Assembly: GCA_031002005.1 (NCBI GenBank)
Contig: CM061918.1
Coordinates: forward strand, 41,978,947-42,042,946
Direction of reading: 5' to 3'
DNA length: 64,000 nucleotides
DNA from: Vandiemenella viatica
Taxonomy: Eukaryota; Arthropoda; Insecta; Orthoptera; Morabidae
Made by a program: the position numbers and the translations under genes. This document shows positions 1 to 11,362 of the stretch, in pieces (position 1 is the first letter of the stretch; each line of letters opens with the position of its first letter). The notes below the pieces were generated by a model, which saw only the letters and a list, made by a program, of their open reading frames with translations, did not search any database and was not told where the DNA came from.

Positions 1-714
1 TATTAGATGTTTTAATTGTTTTGTGTTAAGTTTTTGATATGAAGATTGTGGTTTTGCAGCATATTATTCAAGTGTTTTTTTTTATTTCCTTTTCCTTCGA
101 GGACATTTTGCTTCTTGGTGCTACAGATTTGGCTGACGTAGTTTGTGTCAAGAGTCAAAAGGTATCTCAGGTTTTTTGTGGTACCTCTGTCAGGAGTTAG
201 ACTGTGCTATAGTTAAGTAATACAGATTGTAGTGTGTTTGTATGTCTACAGTAGTTGGATGTAATATGAGACTGATTTACAGTTTAGGTACTTGGAAGGA
301 ACTTGACTGTACTTTAATTATTGTGTACAATTTTTTTCCTTTCTGCCATTATTTACTGGCTGTAAACATGAAGGGTATTTTAATGTAAGTAATGACAATA
401 TTTGATACATTAAGAATCAGTGCGTAACTCATTTTTATGTTTAAGACAATCCCCTTGCAGTGATATTTAACACTTTTGCCGTTATTGTACATGTACTGAT
501 AATATGTAACATGACATTTTGTCATTGTAACTGTGGGATAGAGATTATTTTTGTTTGTGCTATCGCAAATAAATAAACCATTGTATTTTAAGTGAAGACC
601 ATGAATTGTACCTAATTCCTGTCCCGGTTTCCACATGACCGATTTGTAAATGAAATTTTTGTCGAGGTCGTCAAGTCTCCGTAAAATATTGTTTCCTTGA
701 AATTATTGTTGCAG
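1..714. other. AT-rich non-coding stretch, probably intron
   Basis: No credible coding frame, RNA gene or terminal repeat is seen. The stretch ends in a pyrimidine-containing tract and TTGCAG at 709-714, a possible splice acceptor for the candidate exon that follows. Confidence 0.4.
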
Positions 715-830
715 ACATTGTTTTAGTCATTTCAGACAGTGAGAAATGTGTACTACTACAAGTGAAAAAGCAACAACGAGAAGAAATGATACCAGTACAT
801 AAATCCATCCTTAAGAACATTTGTAACCAG
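715..830 (+). CDS. Candidate internal exon of an unidentified gene
   Basis: This 116-base segment is bounded by a good acceptor (TTGCAG) and a near-consensus donor (CCAG then GTAAGT). One frame is open throughout: two leading bases plus 38 codons, ending in phase 0; the other two frames have early stops. The peptide is hydrophobic at first (IVLVIS) and then charged and lysine-rich (VKKQQREEM). I do not recognise the family. If real, it belongs to a plus-strand gene convergent with setd3. A stop-free run of this length can occur by chance, so the call rests on the combination with the two splice signals. Confidence 0.35.
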
Positions 831-1374
831 GTAAGTGAAGTGTGTAATCGCAGTTAAAATGTGCCTGTTAGTTCTTAAAACTAGTAATTTCCTTTCATTT
901 TATTAAGGAACAAATATTTTCAGTTTCCTGTAAGCTTTGATTCCTATAGATGATGTTAGAAATTAATTGTAGGTAAGGAAGGAAAGGGGAACCCTCACTT
1001 GGCATTAGGCAAGTTGATGCAGGGGGGGGGGGAGAAACAAAAAGACAGAACAATAATTAAAAAAATAGTTTTAAACCTTTACTCAGCAATAGAATGTACT
1101 ACCTGGAAATTTCTCTTTCACTTTTGTGTTTTTTCTTTTCTGCCCTGCCTTGCTGTCACCTATGGTAAGTGATGGTTTCTCTGTGTTACCTTAACTATAT
1201 TTTCTAATCAGCATATTTTTCACCCATCAAACCCACTGTAGTTATTGCTGTTACTTAATTCATTATAGTACTATAAGTCAAAATCACTGGCTTGGATAAT
1301 ATGTGGTATGATTAAAAAATAATTGGACTGATTTTGTTACACCAGTAATATTGGTTTAAATTGTGTTGTGTATT
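831..1374. other. Non-coding stretch, nothing recognised
   Basis: AT-rich sequence with a short G run near 1021-1032. Another GTAAGT lies at 1164-1169, but no convincing exon precedes it. Confidence 0.4.
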
Positions 1375-1675
1375 TTATCAGTGTCAGAAATTTCTGATTA
1401 AACTTGGGAAGTATGCTACAGAAATATTAAGTTTGCAGTAAGAAGTGCATGATGTTGTTGCCTATCAGATACTCAACTTTTTGAGCGAGTGAAATAATTC
1501 AAAGATGGCAGGAAAGATGTCACAGATGAGCACTGTTTTTGCTGTCAATGATTGGGGAAACAATCACAATACTGAAAGGTCTGTAAGAACATTAGGGAAA
1601 ATCAATGTCAGAGTATCAGAACTGTCGGTAAATTAACAAATATTGACAAAGAAAGAGGCAAATTTTAACATATTC
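1375..1675 (+). mobile_element. Mariner-family transposase N-terminal relic
   Basis: Broken reading frames give KFLIKLGKYATEI followed by FKDG and a segment ending ERSVRTLGKINV. This matches the N-terminal helix-turn-helix part of mariner transposases of the GVQW3/SETMAR-like type (usual pattern KFCVKLGKSATET, then RFKDGR). The same family is present in better condition at 8575-9752. The relic carries stops and frameshifts and is cut off on the right by the Penelope-like element, so the PLE may have inserted into it. Confidence 0.45.
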
Positions 1676-1930
1676 CACTTCAAAAATATTTTGTTATATA
1701 AATTAGTGTGAGATCGAAGGATTTCACGGCGTTTCAATGAAATGTATTCTTCACGGGTTTTCCGCCGTATGTTGTTGAAATGTGACAACGAGCTTTCGGC
1801 GGCTGACTCTGCAGGTTGGATGTTGTGCAGGGAGAACCAGAGCTGCACTGGCGAAGTCTGGCCTCTGGCACCCTTATAAGGCCTGGCCTCTACCCTACGC
1901 TCGCTCCCTCCCGCGGCTGCTGTCTTGCAC

Positions 1931-2329
1931 TCATCGTTGATTGGCTGGCGGAGCGACTGTCCTAGCCAACGCCACCAAGCCGGAAACATTTCCTGGCGGT
2001 GCCTCACTACCTCTCAGACTGCAGGGTGAATGTTTCAGAAGGGACAGAGCCGGCTTCCACGCGTCACTGAGCCAAAGACCCGTGTCCCTGTTGACAGTGT
2101 TCTTATCCAGCCGTATTTCTATTGCTTCTTTGATGACTGACTCCCAGTAGAAAGAACATTTGGCCAGTACCTTTACATTGCTGAAGTCCATATTGTTGCC
2201 ATTTTCAATAAGATGCTGGGCGACTGCAGATTTATCTATCTGGAGCATGCGGATGTTGCGTTCATGTTCGGCCACCTGAGCCTTGATAGTCCGGATCGTC
2301 TGCCCAATATAATTCTTGCACATTGACAT
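1931..2329 (-). pseudogene. Penelope-like GIY-YIG endonuclease fragment
   Basis: The frame begins at the YIG half of the motif (NYIGQTIRTI), continues through the helical part (AEHERNIRM, AVAQHLIEN), and ends with the usual PLE tail (NRDTGLWLSDAWKP). The GIY half is encoded just upstream in another frame, so a frameshift splits the catalytic core and the enzyme is dead as read. It matches the tail of the PLE copies near 14 kb. Confidence 0.75.
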
Positions 2330-2427
2330 GGTATGCTGTAAACCCCTGGAGTCATCAATCCTAAGTCATCCTTCATGGGCCGGAGGTAGTCTCGTATCTT
2401 GGCAGGAGGACGAAATATGCTCTTGAT

Positions 2428-3153
2428 TCAATGTCGCGCCAGAATCCTGCCTGAGTATGGAATAAAGGCCAGAGCCTCTGGCTGGACATCCGGGTCTACC
2501 GGGCGTTTGTTTGTCTTTTTAATCGCCCGCTCTATTTCTCGATCAGAATAACCATTCCTCTTGAAAGTATTGCGCAGATGTTCAATCTCGGATGGTTGGC
2601 AATCCGCGTCGGAGATTTTCCTTGCCCTGTGCACTAAAGTGTGGTGCACGGTGGTCTTCTGTGCTGGGTGGTGGAAACTCGTGGCATGTAAATAGCGGTC
2701 CGTGTGTGTAGGTTTTCGGTACACACTGTGTGAGAGGCTTCCATCTGGTTTCCGTCGGATCGGGATGTCCAGGAAGGGCAGGCCGCCATTCTTCTCCATC
2801 TCCACCGTGAAGCAGATATTTGGGTGGATTCCGTTAAGATGGTCTAGGAATCTATAAAGACTGTGAATGCCATGTGGCCAAATAACAAAAGTATCGTCCT
2901 CACAGCGATAGAAGCAAGTCAGCTTAAGGCTGAAGCTTTCGATCGCCTTATCTTCGAATTCTTCCATGAACAGATCGGCGACAACGGGGACCCCATCCGT
3001 CTGTTCGTAGAAACTCCCACTATAGGTGAAGCAGGTAGAGGTCAGAACCAGCTCGAAAAGGTCCACGATTTGGGGTTCGAAGAGACGGCGCAACAGCTGT
3101 AGAGTGTTAGCCACAGGGACCTTGGTGAACAAGGAGACGTCAAAACTGACCAT
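2428..3153 (-). pseudogene. Penelope-like reverse transcriptase fragment
   Basis: This 241-residue frame holds the RT palm. It starts within motif A (SFDVSLFT), contains TDGVPV (a template-grip-type motif), CEDDTF (catalytic aspartates), and GLPFLDIPI with YRKPTHTDRYL, both typical of the Penelope RT family. It would copy PLE RNA at the target site. More RT-like sequence (VKNSAQFVETL) lies upstream at 3154-3250, so the chosen start is only the first ATG of a truncated copy. A stop ends the frame just before the linker to the nuclease. Confidence 0.8.
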
Positions 3154-3424
3154 GATGTCAGTGTCCGAAAGCCGTATCTCTCAGAGCGTTTCCACGAACT
3201 GTGCCGAGTTCTTCACATGGTGGGGACATGCCCCCACAAACAGGTAGCAATAGCCCTACATACACTTTGGCCAAGCACCTGACGAGGAATGCTCAACCCG
3301 TTCAGAGAGTTCTTTGAGGTTAAATTTTATAACACCTAGCTATTTGCAAGGAAGATAAAAAGATTAGTGAGAAAACAAAAAAATATTACGAATAAAGCAA
3401 GTAAACCATCATATGATTTTGTAG

Positions 3425-3790
3425 CCTGGCGACAGAGTTTCTAATTGTTGTGCACCCTGCCTCTCTTTAATGTTGAATCTGGATCACGTAACTTCTTGAA
3501 GTAGCTCATCATGTGATCAAGTAGAACTCTCAAAAAGTACTAGTGCTTCCAGAATTTGAACCAGAAATCTCCAAATTGGAGAGTAAATCACCTTAACCAT
3601 TGAGCAATCAGACCGACCTTTCTGTATCAGCTGGAATTTTTACGAGCCTTAAAACTGACCTTCACCTTTGGCAGAGCTTCGCTTTGTTCATGTGAACTAA
3701 GCAAGGATGCTCCATGGTTTAAAATCCATGTAAAGCTGTAGGTCCCCTTTCCCCAGCATGATTATTGGGATAGGGCAGCCATGATAGAGG
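3425..3790 (-). mobile_element. tRNA-derived SINE copy (family B)
   Basis: Read on the minus strand, the segment has a tRNA-like head, with a degenerate box B around 3556-3620, and a body shared with copies at 17858-18132, 31219-31745 and 30868-31120. Shared landmarks include the antisense 'accttcacctttggcaga' tract and 'agctgtaggtccc'. It is a diverged non-autonomous retrotransposon. Confidence 0.5.
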
Positions 3791-4027
3791 TACATGCGCG
3801 AAACAATTCTTTGGATTCTGTCAGCCAACATACCATACACATTTACATTTTTTTAAAATTATTTATTAATGAGTGTATATATTTTGAGGGAATGAAAACA
3901 TCAGAGTAGAAAACAGCTTTTGTCATACTAAATTAGTTTAATGAACAAGTATTTACATAAAGTGTAATACAATAGTATTACAAACAGAAAAAATGTATAC
4001 ATCATAAATACACAGACCAAAGGATTA

Positions 4028-5273
4028 CCAGGTGTGTAAATATGAAACCGGAATTTTCCAATAGATGGCTCTAGCTATCAATGCAGTTACCATCAGATTG
4101 CATCAGTGTCACCATTTTCCTTTTTTGACATCTGACAGCCATTTTCAACCCATAACAATACAAGTTTCATATGACAGTGAAGTTTTCAATAATGTTGAAC
4201 ATGTTGAGTTTTGAGCCTCCAAACTACGATTTGTGGACATCATTGATTTTCTGTTACTATTTAAAGAAAACTGCTGCAGAATGGCATCAAATGCTTGTCG
4301 AAGCTTACGGTGAGCGTGCTCTCGGTAAATCGCAATGTTTTGAGTGGTTTAAAAAATTCAAAAGTGGTGATTTTGACATGAGAAATGAGGACAGTGAATT
4401 TCAAGTATTGTTGGATGAGAATGATGCCCAAATGCAAGAACAACTCACATACCAATTAAATGTAACACGGGAAGCTGTCTCCACACGTTTAAAAGCGATG
4501 GGAAAGATCCAAGAGATGAGAAAATGGGTTACACATGAACTGCCAGACAGACAGCAAGAAAAACGAAAAACCACTTGTGAAATGCTGCTCGCCAGGTATA
4601 AAGAAAGTCATTTCTCCATCGAATTGTGACAGGTGATGAAAAGTGGATATATTTCAAGAACCCTAAGCGCAAAAGATCATGGGTAACTCCAGCTGAACTA
4701 TCAACATCAATGCCAAATCGCTGTGGAAGGAAGACAATGCTCTGTGTTTGGTGAGATCAAAATGATGTGATCTATTACGAGCTACTTAAAAGCTGGTAAA
4801 ACTCTTACCACTGAACTTTATCAATAGCAAATGATCAATTTGATTCAAGCATTGCAGGAAAAACGACCAAAATATCAGAAAAGGCAACACAAAGTAATTT
4901 TGCTCCATGACAATGCACCATCACATACAGCAAAACCGGTCAAGGATATGATTGAAGCGCTTAGTTGGGAGATACTGATGCATGAAGCTTACTCACCTGA
5001 CTAAGCTTCATCCGATAACTCTCTCTTTACACTGATGGGACAAGCACTCGCTGAGCAGTGCTTCACTTCTTATGAAAATGGCTCAATGACTGGTTTGCGT
5101 TGAAAGAGAAAAAAAAAAAAAATTTGGCGTGGCATTCATAAATTTCCAGAGAGATGGGAAAAATGTATATCTAGCAACGGACAATATTGTAAATATTGTA
5201 CTTTGTACCATTTTTATACAATTAAGGTGTATTTTTTTATGAAAAAATTCCGGTTTCATATTTACGCACCTGG
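4028..5273 (+). mobile_element. Mariner (DD34D) transposon, near full length
   Basis: Terminal inverted repeats of about 30 bp begin CCAGGTGYGTAAATATGAAA and run into the shared GGAATTTT. They are flanked by TA on both sides (4026-4027 and 5274-5275), as expected for Tc1/mariner. The element is 1246 bp, close to a complete mariner. The transposase is encoded on the plus strand but broken by frameshifts and stops. Confidence 0.9.
4171..5110 (+). pseudogene. Mariner transposase, frameshifted
   Basis: The first open part (4171-4629) holds the N-terminal DNA-binding region (CFEWFKKFKSGDFD) and the pre-catalytic motif WVTHELPDRQQ. The catalytic domain continues in other frames: VTGDEKWIYF carries the first Asp, LLHDNAPSHT the second, and HEAYSPD-x-ASSD the third, with 34 residues between the last two (DD34D). 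All three catalytic aspartates are still encoded, but at least one frameshift near 4620 and in-frame stops prevent a full product. The protein would excise and insert the element at TA sites. Confidence 0.8.
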
Positions 5274-6531
5274 TACCATAATACATCAGAAAACAATGCT
5301 GCACAGATTTTGGATAAACTATATAAAACAACTGGTATGACAGTCAGTCAGTGATTAAATGAAAACTTTCCAATGGAGGACATCAATCTCGATTATTTTC
5401 TAAAAATCACTTTTGAGCAAAAGTCCCAGAACTTATATTTTTCAATAGGCATAGCATCTCCTACTTCTGTTTCCTCTTAGATGTAGAAATAATACATAAT
5501 GATTTTAATATTTCCAGCTATCAACAGACATTCAAATCTAAACATCAGTGAAATATTGTAATTATTATCAATAGTTTTTCTTTTAAATAATGGCTGAGAA
5601 ATGCTCCCAGCTCACTGATTAATGATCAGCTCTCAAACACTTTCTCCTCTGTTAAAAGAATTAAATAGATAGTATCAAAACTACATTATTTCACCATTAG
5701 ATAAAACTATATTCACAACATTTTAGATACACCAATAAATCGGTTTTCCTTCCAATAAAAAAGCCTGGAACTGACTTTTACACAATCGAAGTATACATAT
5801 CCACAGACTTTACCAACAGTGGAAAATTTGCTAGTATCGGTAGTTGCACAAGGTTGGAAATACACTGACTTATGGAATTAAATTTCAAAGTTGTGTTTAG
5901 AAGCATTACTTATGCATGACCTTTGCATACCTTTGTTGCTCAGAACTGTTAGGAATCTGATAGTCCACATCACAGAACTAATTTAGCTGTGCAAAATGGA
6001 ATTCCAGACACAATACACTGATTCAATTGTTCAGTTCTTAACTAAAACAAACTTAAAAAGGTTTAAATATGCAACAACAATGTTTAAACTTTAGGCACAT
6101 CTTTTACCAAATTCAGAACAATATTGAAAAAAGTGTTAGAAATTGTGTGTTAAAATATAATTTTTACAGTCGCAATCTTTTGTTTTGAATACCATTCCAA
6201 TAAAATTAGGATATAAGCAAATTGTGAAAATCTAATACATTATTAAGCTCAGTATTGAAAATGCAATAAGCATTCCAGGTCAAGAAAAAATTTCTAAAGG
6301 AACAGAAAAGGCCTATAAAACAAATTTAGTAGTAAATTCATGGCTAATTATATTACAATTGCAAATAAATTTAAAAAATACAATGAAAGTTGGCCAACAT
6401 TTTTATATCACACATTAGTCTGCCCTAGGCTTTGACACAATTTTGCACCATCGTTCGGCAGTAGGCCATTAACCGAGCAGAGCCGAGTGTCTCCTACACA
6501 ACAGAGTGCCCCTCGCCCTCGCCGCTCTGGG
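5274..6531. other. AT-rich region 3' of setd3
   Basis: No further exon, RNA gene or terminal repeat is visible. It lies immediately downstream of the setd3 stop codon (minus strand), so part of it is expected to be the setd3 3' UTR. The polyadenylation site was not identified. Confidence 0.4.
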
Positions 6532-6663
6532 TCAGGGCCGCGTGCGTCGACTGGTGTACTCGAGTGCGGCGTGTAGCACACACTTCTCACTGGCTCGCAT
6601 CTCGATAGCAGTCGCCAGACACGGAGCCATGGACGCCTTCCGAGACAGCAACTCCTTGTCCTC
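6532..6663 (-). CDS. Setd3: SETD3 actin-histidine methyltransferase, terminal coding exon
   Basis: The exon follows an acceptor reading TTGCAG and encodes 43 residues and TGA in phase 0. It continues smoothly from the previous exon (PTTLQ joined to EDKELL) and matches the human SETD3 segment around KTTIEEDKSVLK with the following basic helix (AIEMRASEK against AIKLRLGEK). It is the end of the Rubisco-LSMT-type substrate-binding domain. The frame stops soon after the helix, so the long acidic tail of the vertebrate protein is absent. The exon is strikingly GC-rich against its AT-rich surroundings. Confidence 0.88.
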   Translation of the reverse strand, partial: EDKELLSRKASMAPCLATAIEMRASEKCVLHAALEYTSRRTRP

Positions 6664-8574
6664 CTGCAATACAAGAAACTAACAGCTGCATATCGGCCTC
6701 TAGTAAAACAAATCAGTTTTAATTACTTCCACAGTCCTTTTATATTTTTTCTTTAATTTTGATTGCCCAGGAATATTGCTTTCTCAAAAGATTCAATGTA
6801 GAATTGCAACTGATTAGCTCATCTGAGAGGAAATTTCAAAGGCTGAAAGCATAAATATTTATATCTAGCAACTGGAATGATTAAAATGATATACTTGTAG
6901 TAATTTTTCATTAGTTGCAGACGTTAATAAAGTAAACTGGCAGGAACTAAGGACATCGAAGAAATGCAGGCATGTAAAGTTATAAGTGAAGAATAATACT
7001 CGAATATCCCATTGAAAGGAAATAACATATTGGAACAAACTAAAGAGAATGTTTGTTTGCAGTTATTGACTTTAATGTCAATAAGTGCTCGTTGAAAAAA
7101 TTAATCTCTCTTGATAAGAATTACTTTGTAAATGGTGCTGGAATTACAGACAGTGAAAAGTAGGCTCTCTGCTATACTGAGATGTTAAATGAATATTCAA
7201 TTAGCTGCTTCACTGAATTCATTATGTTATATATTAAGGAAAGGATGCTTGTTAGTGCAATAATATGAAGGAAGGCCAACATTCAGCACATACGTACATA
7301 TAAAATTTTCTACTAGCAGCCACAAGATAAGATAGGTAAAAATCTCATAACAGGTGGTAACACTGATGGTTGGGAATGGTTCAGATTGTTCAAGTCACCC
7401 ATTTCCTAAGTTTACACTGCAGAAAATATATTACATTGCATCTATTATTGGATGCTTGTGAATCACTGCATATGTTTCTGTAAAAAAAAGTGTATAGCAT
7501 TTTTTTTTCACACCGGGTCGGTGAGAAAATTTACACTTTTAAGCAGCAGTTGGTCCAATTTTAAGATGATATCATGAATGCTCTGATCTGTGGTTGACCT
7601 ACCATTGTTAATCATAGCAACAACCTGTATAGCACCTTTAAAGCCAACCAGTCAGCTCTTCCCCATTCAGTCACAAGTCAAGTACAGTACTGTGTACCAA
7701 AGGAGAAGCAGAGGTGAGTCATCTACTGGCAAGGTTCTCGTGGACTGCTAAAGGTGTTGCGGTTATCTTTTTTCTGCTTCAATGATAAATGGTAAGTAGT
7801 GGCTACTACTGAAGAAGGTTAGAGAATATGTAACATGGCCATTAATTTTCCTCGATATACCAGATTGATTGAGAAATCAAATTAGCCCTGTCCTGAGTCA
7901 ATCACATATCATCAAGCTCAACACTTTTTAGTTCACAAGTCATGTAACGCAAATGTTCTGATAGGCTATAGTAAAATGTACTATTTTAACTTAAGTTCAT
8001 CAGTATAAATTTTTATGTAGTTTGATTATTTTTAGCTACCACCACTTACACTACTTATTTGCATTTTAAATTGATTGTAGGTTCTTCTGAAGAGATTTTA
8101 ATGTCTCTCAACCAACTACTATTCTGTGAACTAATCAAAGGCACAAGATGCAAACCTCATGATCTTTATACTCACACTGCATGTTACTATCCCTATTATT
8201 GTGGTCTCACTCCCCAACACGGTTTCTTCATAGTTGAATACTAATTTTTTAAATGATTACCTGCATACACCTGTTTGTACAAACTCCTTTATCCCAACCG
8301 ACTCGTTAACAAATGAAAAATGGTCACATCCTTAAGTTCTATCAATCAAAAGCAATATCACATCTAAAGTGTCTCGTTCTTTATCGCCCAGCCAACAGAC
8401 TCACTCCTCTTATACAAGTACAAGGCGAATGACCTTTAGCACATTTTACAACATACCCCTAAAATGATTCTGATTAAGGTACCATAATAAATAATTGTGT
8501 CATTGCAAGTCCCTTTGGTCCAAAAGATGCAACATTCTAACACAATAATGCTTAGATCCACACTGTAGCAGCTA
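6664..8574. other. setd3 intron, left part
   Basis: AT-rich sequence with no recognised element or coding frame. It contains a short purine/T-tract region near 7490-7560. The second mariner lies immediately to the right, in the same intron. Confidence 0.45.
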
Positions 8575-9752
8575 CGAGGGGCAGTCGGAATTTCATTGTA
8601 ACTCTTTATTAACATTTACCTGACCTCCTTCAAAGAAGGCTCCTTCTGAACACACACACTTGCTCCACCGCTCCTGCCATTGCTGGAAACAACGATAAAA
8701 ATCCTGTTTTGGTATCTTCCAGTACAGCCATCACTTTGGTTTTGATGTCTTCTACGGTGGCAAAACTGTTACCTTTGAGGCCCATTTTCATCTTGGGAAA
8801 GAGCCAGAAATCCGATGGCGCTAAATCCAGTGACTAGGGAGGCTGGTGGAGGATTTCAAGTCATGTCTGTACAACAATTGATGTGTGGGAGGGAGCATTG
8901 TCGTGATGCAGTGACCATCCTCCTTGCCATTTGCTGGGACATTTTCTTTGGATTGCTTCCCTCAGTCTTTTCAAAACTTGCATGTAAAAAGGGCCGTTAA
9001 CAGTTTGTCCAGCTGGTAGAAATTCATGATGCACCAGACCTTCGTTGTCGAAAAATGCAAAGAGCATAACTTTTGTTTTGGATTTGACATGGTGTGATTT
9101 CTTTGGTCGAGGAGAAGACGTTGTGTGCCATTCTGATGACTGCATCTTTGTCTCCGGGTTGTAAGCGTACACCCAAGTCTCGTCACCAATAACGATTGTC
9201 TTAAGAAATGTCAGGTCCTCTGTGCTTTTTTCAAAACATTCAGCCACAGTCAACTTCTGAGTTTCCATTTGATCTGGATTCAGCAGCTTCGGGACAAACT
9301 TTGCAGTAACATGCTTCATCTTCGAATCATCTGAATGAATCCATGTGAGATCCCCACTTCTTGTGCCAACTCATCGATGGTCATGCTTCAATCTGATCTG
9401 ATTAACTGTTTAACTTGCTCGACCATTGCTTTGTTTCTGGAGGTTGAAGGTCCCCATGCTTGTCTTCCAGTGATTCCTGACACCATTAATTCTTGAAAAC
9501 CACTCGTAAAGGGCTGTTTTCTTTAACGAATCATCACCGTAAACTGTTTGTAAGGCTAACAAAGTCTCTGAAGCAGATTTCCCTAATCTGCACATGAACT
9601 TGATGTTTGCCCTTTGCTCAAACTGTGACATCGCACCAACTGATTACCACACAGACCTACCTTCAGCTACACTGCAGTCACACTGCCTGTTATGACCTGT
9701 CAAACTCATAACAATTGCATCACAATTCCGGGAACTTTTTGACTGCCCCTTG
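8575..9752 (-). mobile_element. Mariner-like transposon (GVQW3/SETMAR-like), decayed
   Basis: Ends share the inverted motif AGGGGCAGTC and are flanked by TA (8573-8574 and 9753-9754). The 1178-bp element sits in the last setd3 intron, in the same orientation as the gene. It is a different family from the 4-kb mariner and the same family as the relic at 1375-1675. Confidence 0.85.
8780..9631 (-). pseudogene. Mariner transposase relic
   Basis: The N-terminal part (9410-9631) reads FEQRANIKFMCRLGKSASET, the DNA-binding head of this family. After frame changes the catalytic part (8861-9319) gives VIGDETWVYAYNPETK, HHEFLPAGQTVNG and LHHDNAPSHTS, with the first two catalytic aspartates. The third lies in LDLAPSDFWLF but only 29 residues downstream instead of 34, and two stops intervene, so about five codons are deleted. 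The enzyme cannot be active as read. Confidence 0.8.
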
Positions 9753-9754
9753 TA

Positions 9755-10237
9755 TATAAACAAAATTGCAAGAACTACACTGCACAGCTATTTATCATCC
9801 ACGTTTGTGCCAGCTGACAATTATTTGTTTGGATGGCTTCTAAGCACCAAAGAGGTTTAAGCACAATTGGCTACTTACAATTCTGACAAATTTGTGAGAA
9901 AGGAATTAAAAAACTGCAATGGAAAAAATCTGTCTACAATACCACAAACAAATAGTTTGGTTATTTGTTTTGTTTTGCTTTACATTGATGCAATGGAGAA
10001 ATAAAATATCATTTATGTTTGATTGAGTGTAATACAAGTATTAAGTGTAAAGTACTATAATCTGTCTGGACCCAAGTGTACCTGAAAATTCAGCAATGGG
10101 AAATACACTAGAAATGCTGAGTCCACGAATGATATATACCAATAAAAGTTATTTAATATGTTCAAATAAGATACAAAACTAAACATATAAATGAATCCAT
10201 CTGCTAAATATGCTAATAAAAATCCAATACATATTTG
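9755..10237. other. setd3 intron between mariner and Tigger relic
   Basis: AT-rich unique-looking sequence. No element, coding frame or RNA gene recognised. Confidence 0.4.
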
Positions 10238-10379
10238 CATAGAACTGCAATTATCCGAATTGCTTTTTTAAGATGTGCATGGAGCAAGTTGAAAGGCATG
10301 CCAACGGAAGAAGAGAAGTAAAAGGAAAAAGAAGCTCAAGAAAAGGTAAGGGAAGAGACAGGAGGAGATTGGGATAACG

Positions 10380-11047
10380 TGTCACTTGAGGAATTCAGAA
10401 ACATTCTTTTGAAAATTCCTGGATGTTCAGAAGTTAGTGCTGAAGATATAGGAGAGTGGGTGGTGTGGGATTTGTCAGAACCTGGGTATGAAATTCTAAG
10501 TGATAATGAACTTATTGAAATTAAACAAAGGAAATGGCTTTAGGTAATTCAAATCACAAGGAAAGGGAAAATGACTCGACACTCACCAAAGTTGAAGGCA
10601 GCAACAGGAGAAAAACATATATCACGAAACACAAAAAATACACAATATTTCGGTCTTAAATCTTCTTCATGTTCATGTAGGATACTTCGGCATGTGCACA
10701 CCTCCTGAACAACATGTCTCGTTCTCTTTAACATGAAGAATGTTTAAGACCTAAATATTGTGTATTTTTTGTGTTCGTGATATATGTGCTTCTCCCGTCA
10801 CTGCCTTCAATTTTGGTGAGTGATGAGTCCTTTTCCTTATGATTTATATGAACTTATTGAAAGTGTGAGACAAGAAAGTGTCAAGGAAGAAGATGACCTT
10901 AATGTCGAAGTTGAAGCAGACACAGGACCATCAGCTAGACAAGCATTTGCCAGCCTCGAAACTGCATTAAATTGGACGGATCGTCAGCCTGAGTGTGACC
11001 ACATGCAACTTCTCACTTTCAAGCGGAGGTGCGACTTGGCTGCCTGA
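10380..11047 (+). pseudogene. Tigger transposase C-terminal fragment, interrupted
   Basis: Before the insertion the frame reads RNILLKIPGCSEVS, EDIGEWVVWD and PGYEILSDNELIE. After it the frame resumes at ELIESVRQESVKEEDD and continues to AFASLETALNWTDRQPECD with a basic end. This is the tail region of Tigger/jerky-type DDE_1 transposases; the helix-turn-helix and the DDE core are missing. The two halves share 13 bases at the break, showing that the gap is an insertion. Confidence 0.7.
10520..10848. mobile_element. Hairpin (long inverted repeat) element inserted in Tigger
   Basis: A 329-bp insertion is bracketed by a perfect 13-bp direct repeat TGAACTTATTGAA (10507-10519 and 10849-10861). Most of it is an inverted repeat: roughly 10549-10668 pairs with 10742-10846, sharing CACTCACCAAA, GAAGGCAG and CACAAAAAATACACAATAT. 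No coding capacity is seen. The duplication is longer than DNA transposons usually leave, so its mechanism class is unclear. Confidence 0.65.
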
Positions 11048-11362
11048 AAATTGATGAATACAGTCAAACGGCTTACTCTGACCGAGATGTTCAGCAAGCA
11101 ACGACTTTTATTTACAGTACGGTACATACAAACTGTACTAATGTACAGCACTTGTAAGTACGCTTAACATGTAAAATGTTGCCTTTTCATTTAATTAATT
11201 AAAAGCTCTTTTTCTTTAAAAACAGTTTTTTCTCCCATTTTCAACATACATACAGTAATTAATTAAAACAGACCCTTTTTAGGAAAAAATCCAATTATCC
11301 GAATTTTTGATTACCTGAATGGGGTCTGGTCCGAATTGATTCGGATAATTGGAGTTCTACTG

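Larger units (their letters stand above)
1672..3310 (-). mobile_element. 5'-truncated Penelope-like element (RT plus GIY-YIG)
   Basis: On the minus strand a Penelope-type reverse transcriptase is followed by a GIY-YIG endonuclease. RT motif A reads MVSFDVSLFT, and the catalytic box reads YRCEDDTFVIW where the family usually has a VDDTF-type box. The linker IKSIFRPPAKIRD and the start of the nuclease (PGVYSIPCQC, then YIGQT) follow in different frames. The coding region is therefore broken by a stop after the RT part (near 2428) and a frameshift inside the nuclease near 2310-2330. The N-terminal RT is missing beyond about 3310. Its linker resembles that of the 14-kb PLE copies, so the two are related. 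Confidence 0.85.
10238..11362 (+). mobile_element. Tigger/pogo-type transposon relic
   Basis: Terminal repeats read CA(G)TAGAACT-CAATTATCCGAAT, the typical 'attatccga' ends of Tigger elements. TA follows the right end. Only the transposase C-terminal third remains, split by a later insertion at 10520-10848. Confidence 0.7.

Noticed and set aside
1140..1170. Second plus-strand exon ending CACCTATG before GTAAGT
   Set aside because: No acceptor or open frame of useful length precedes it.
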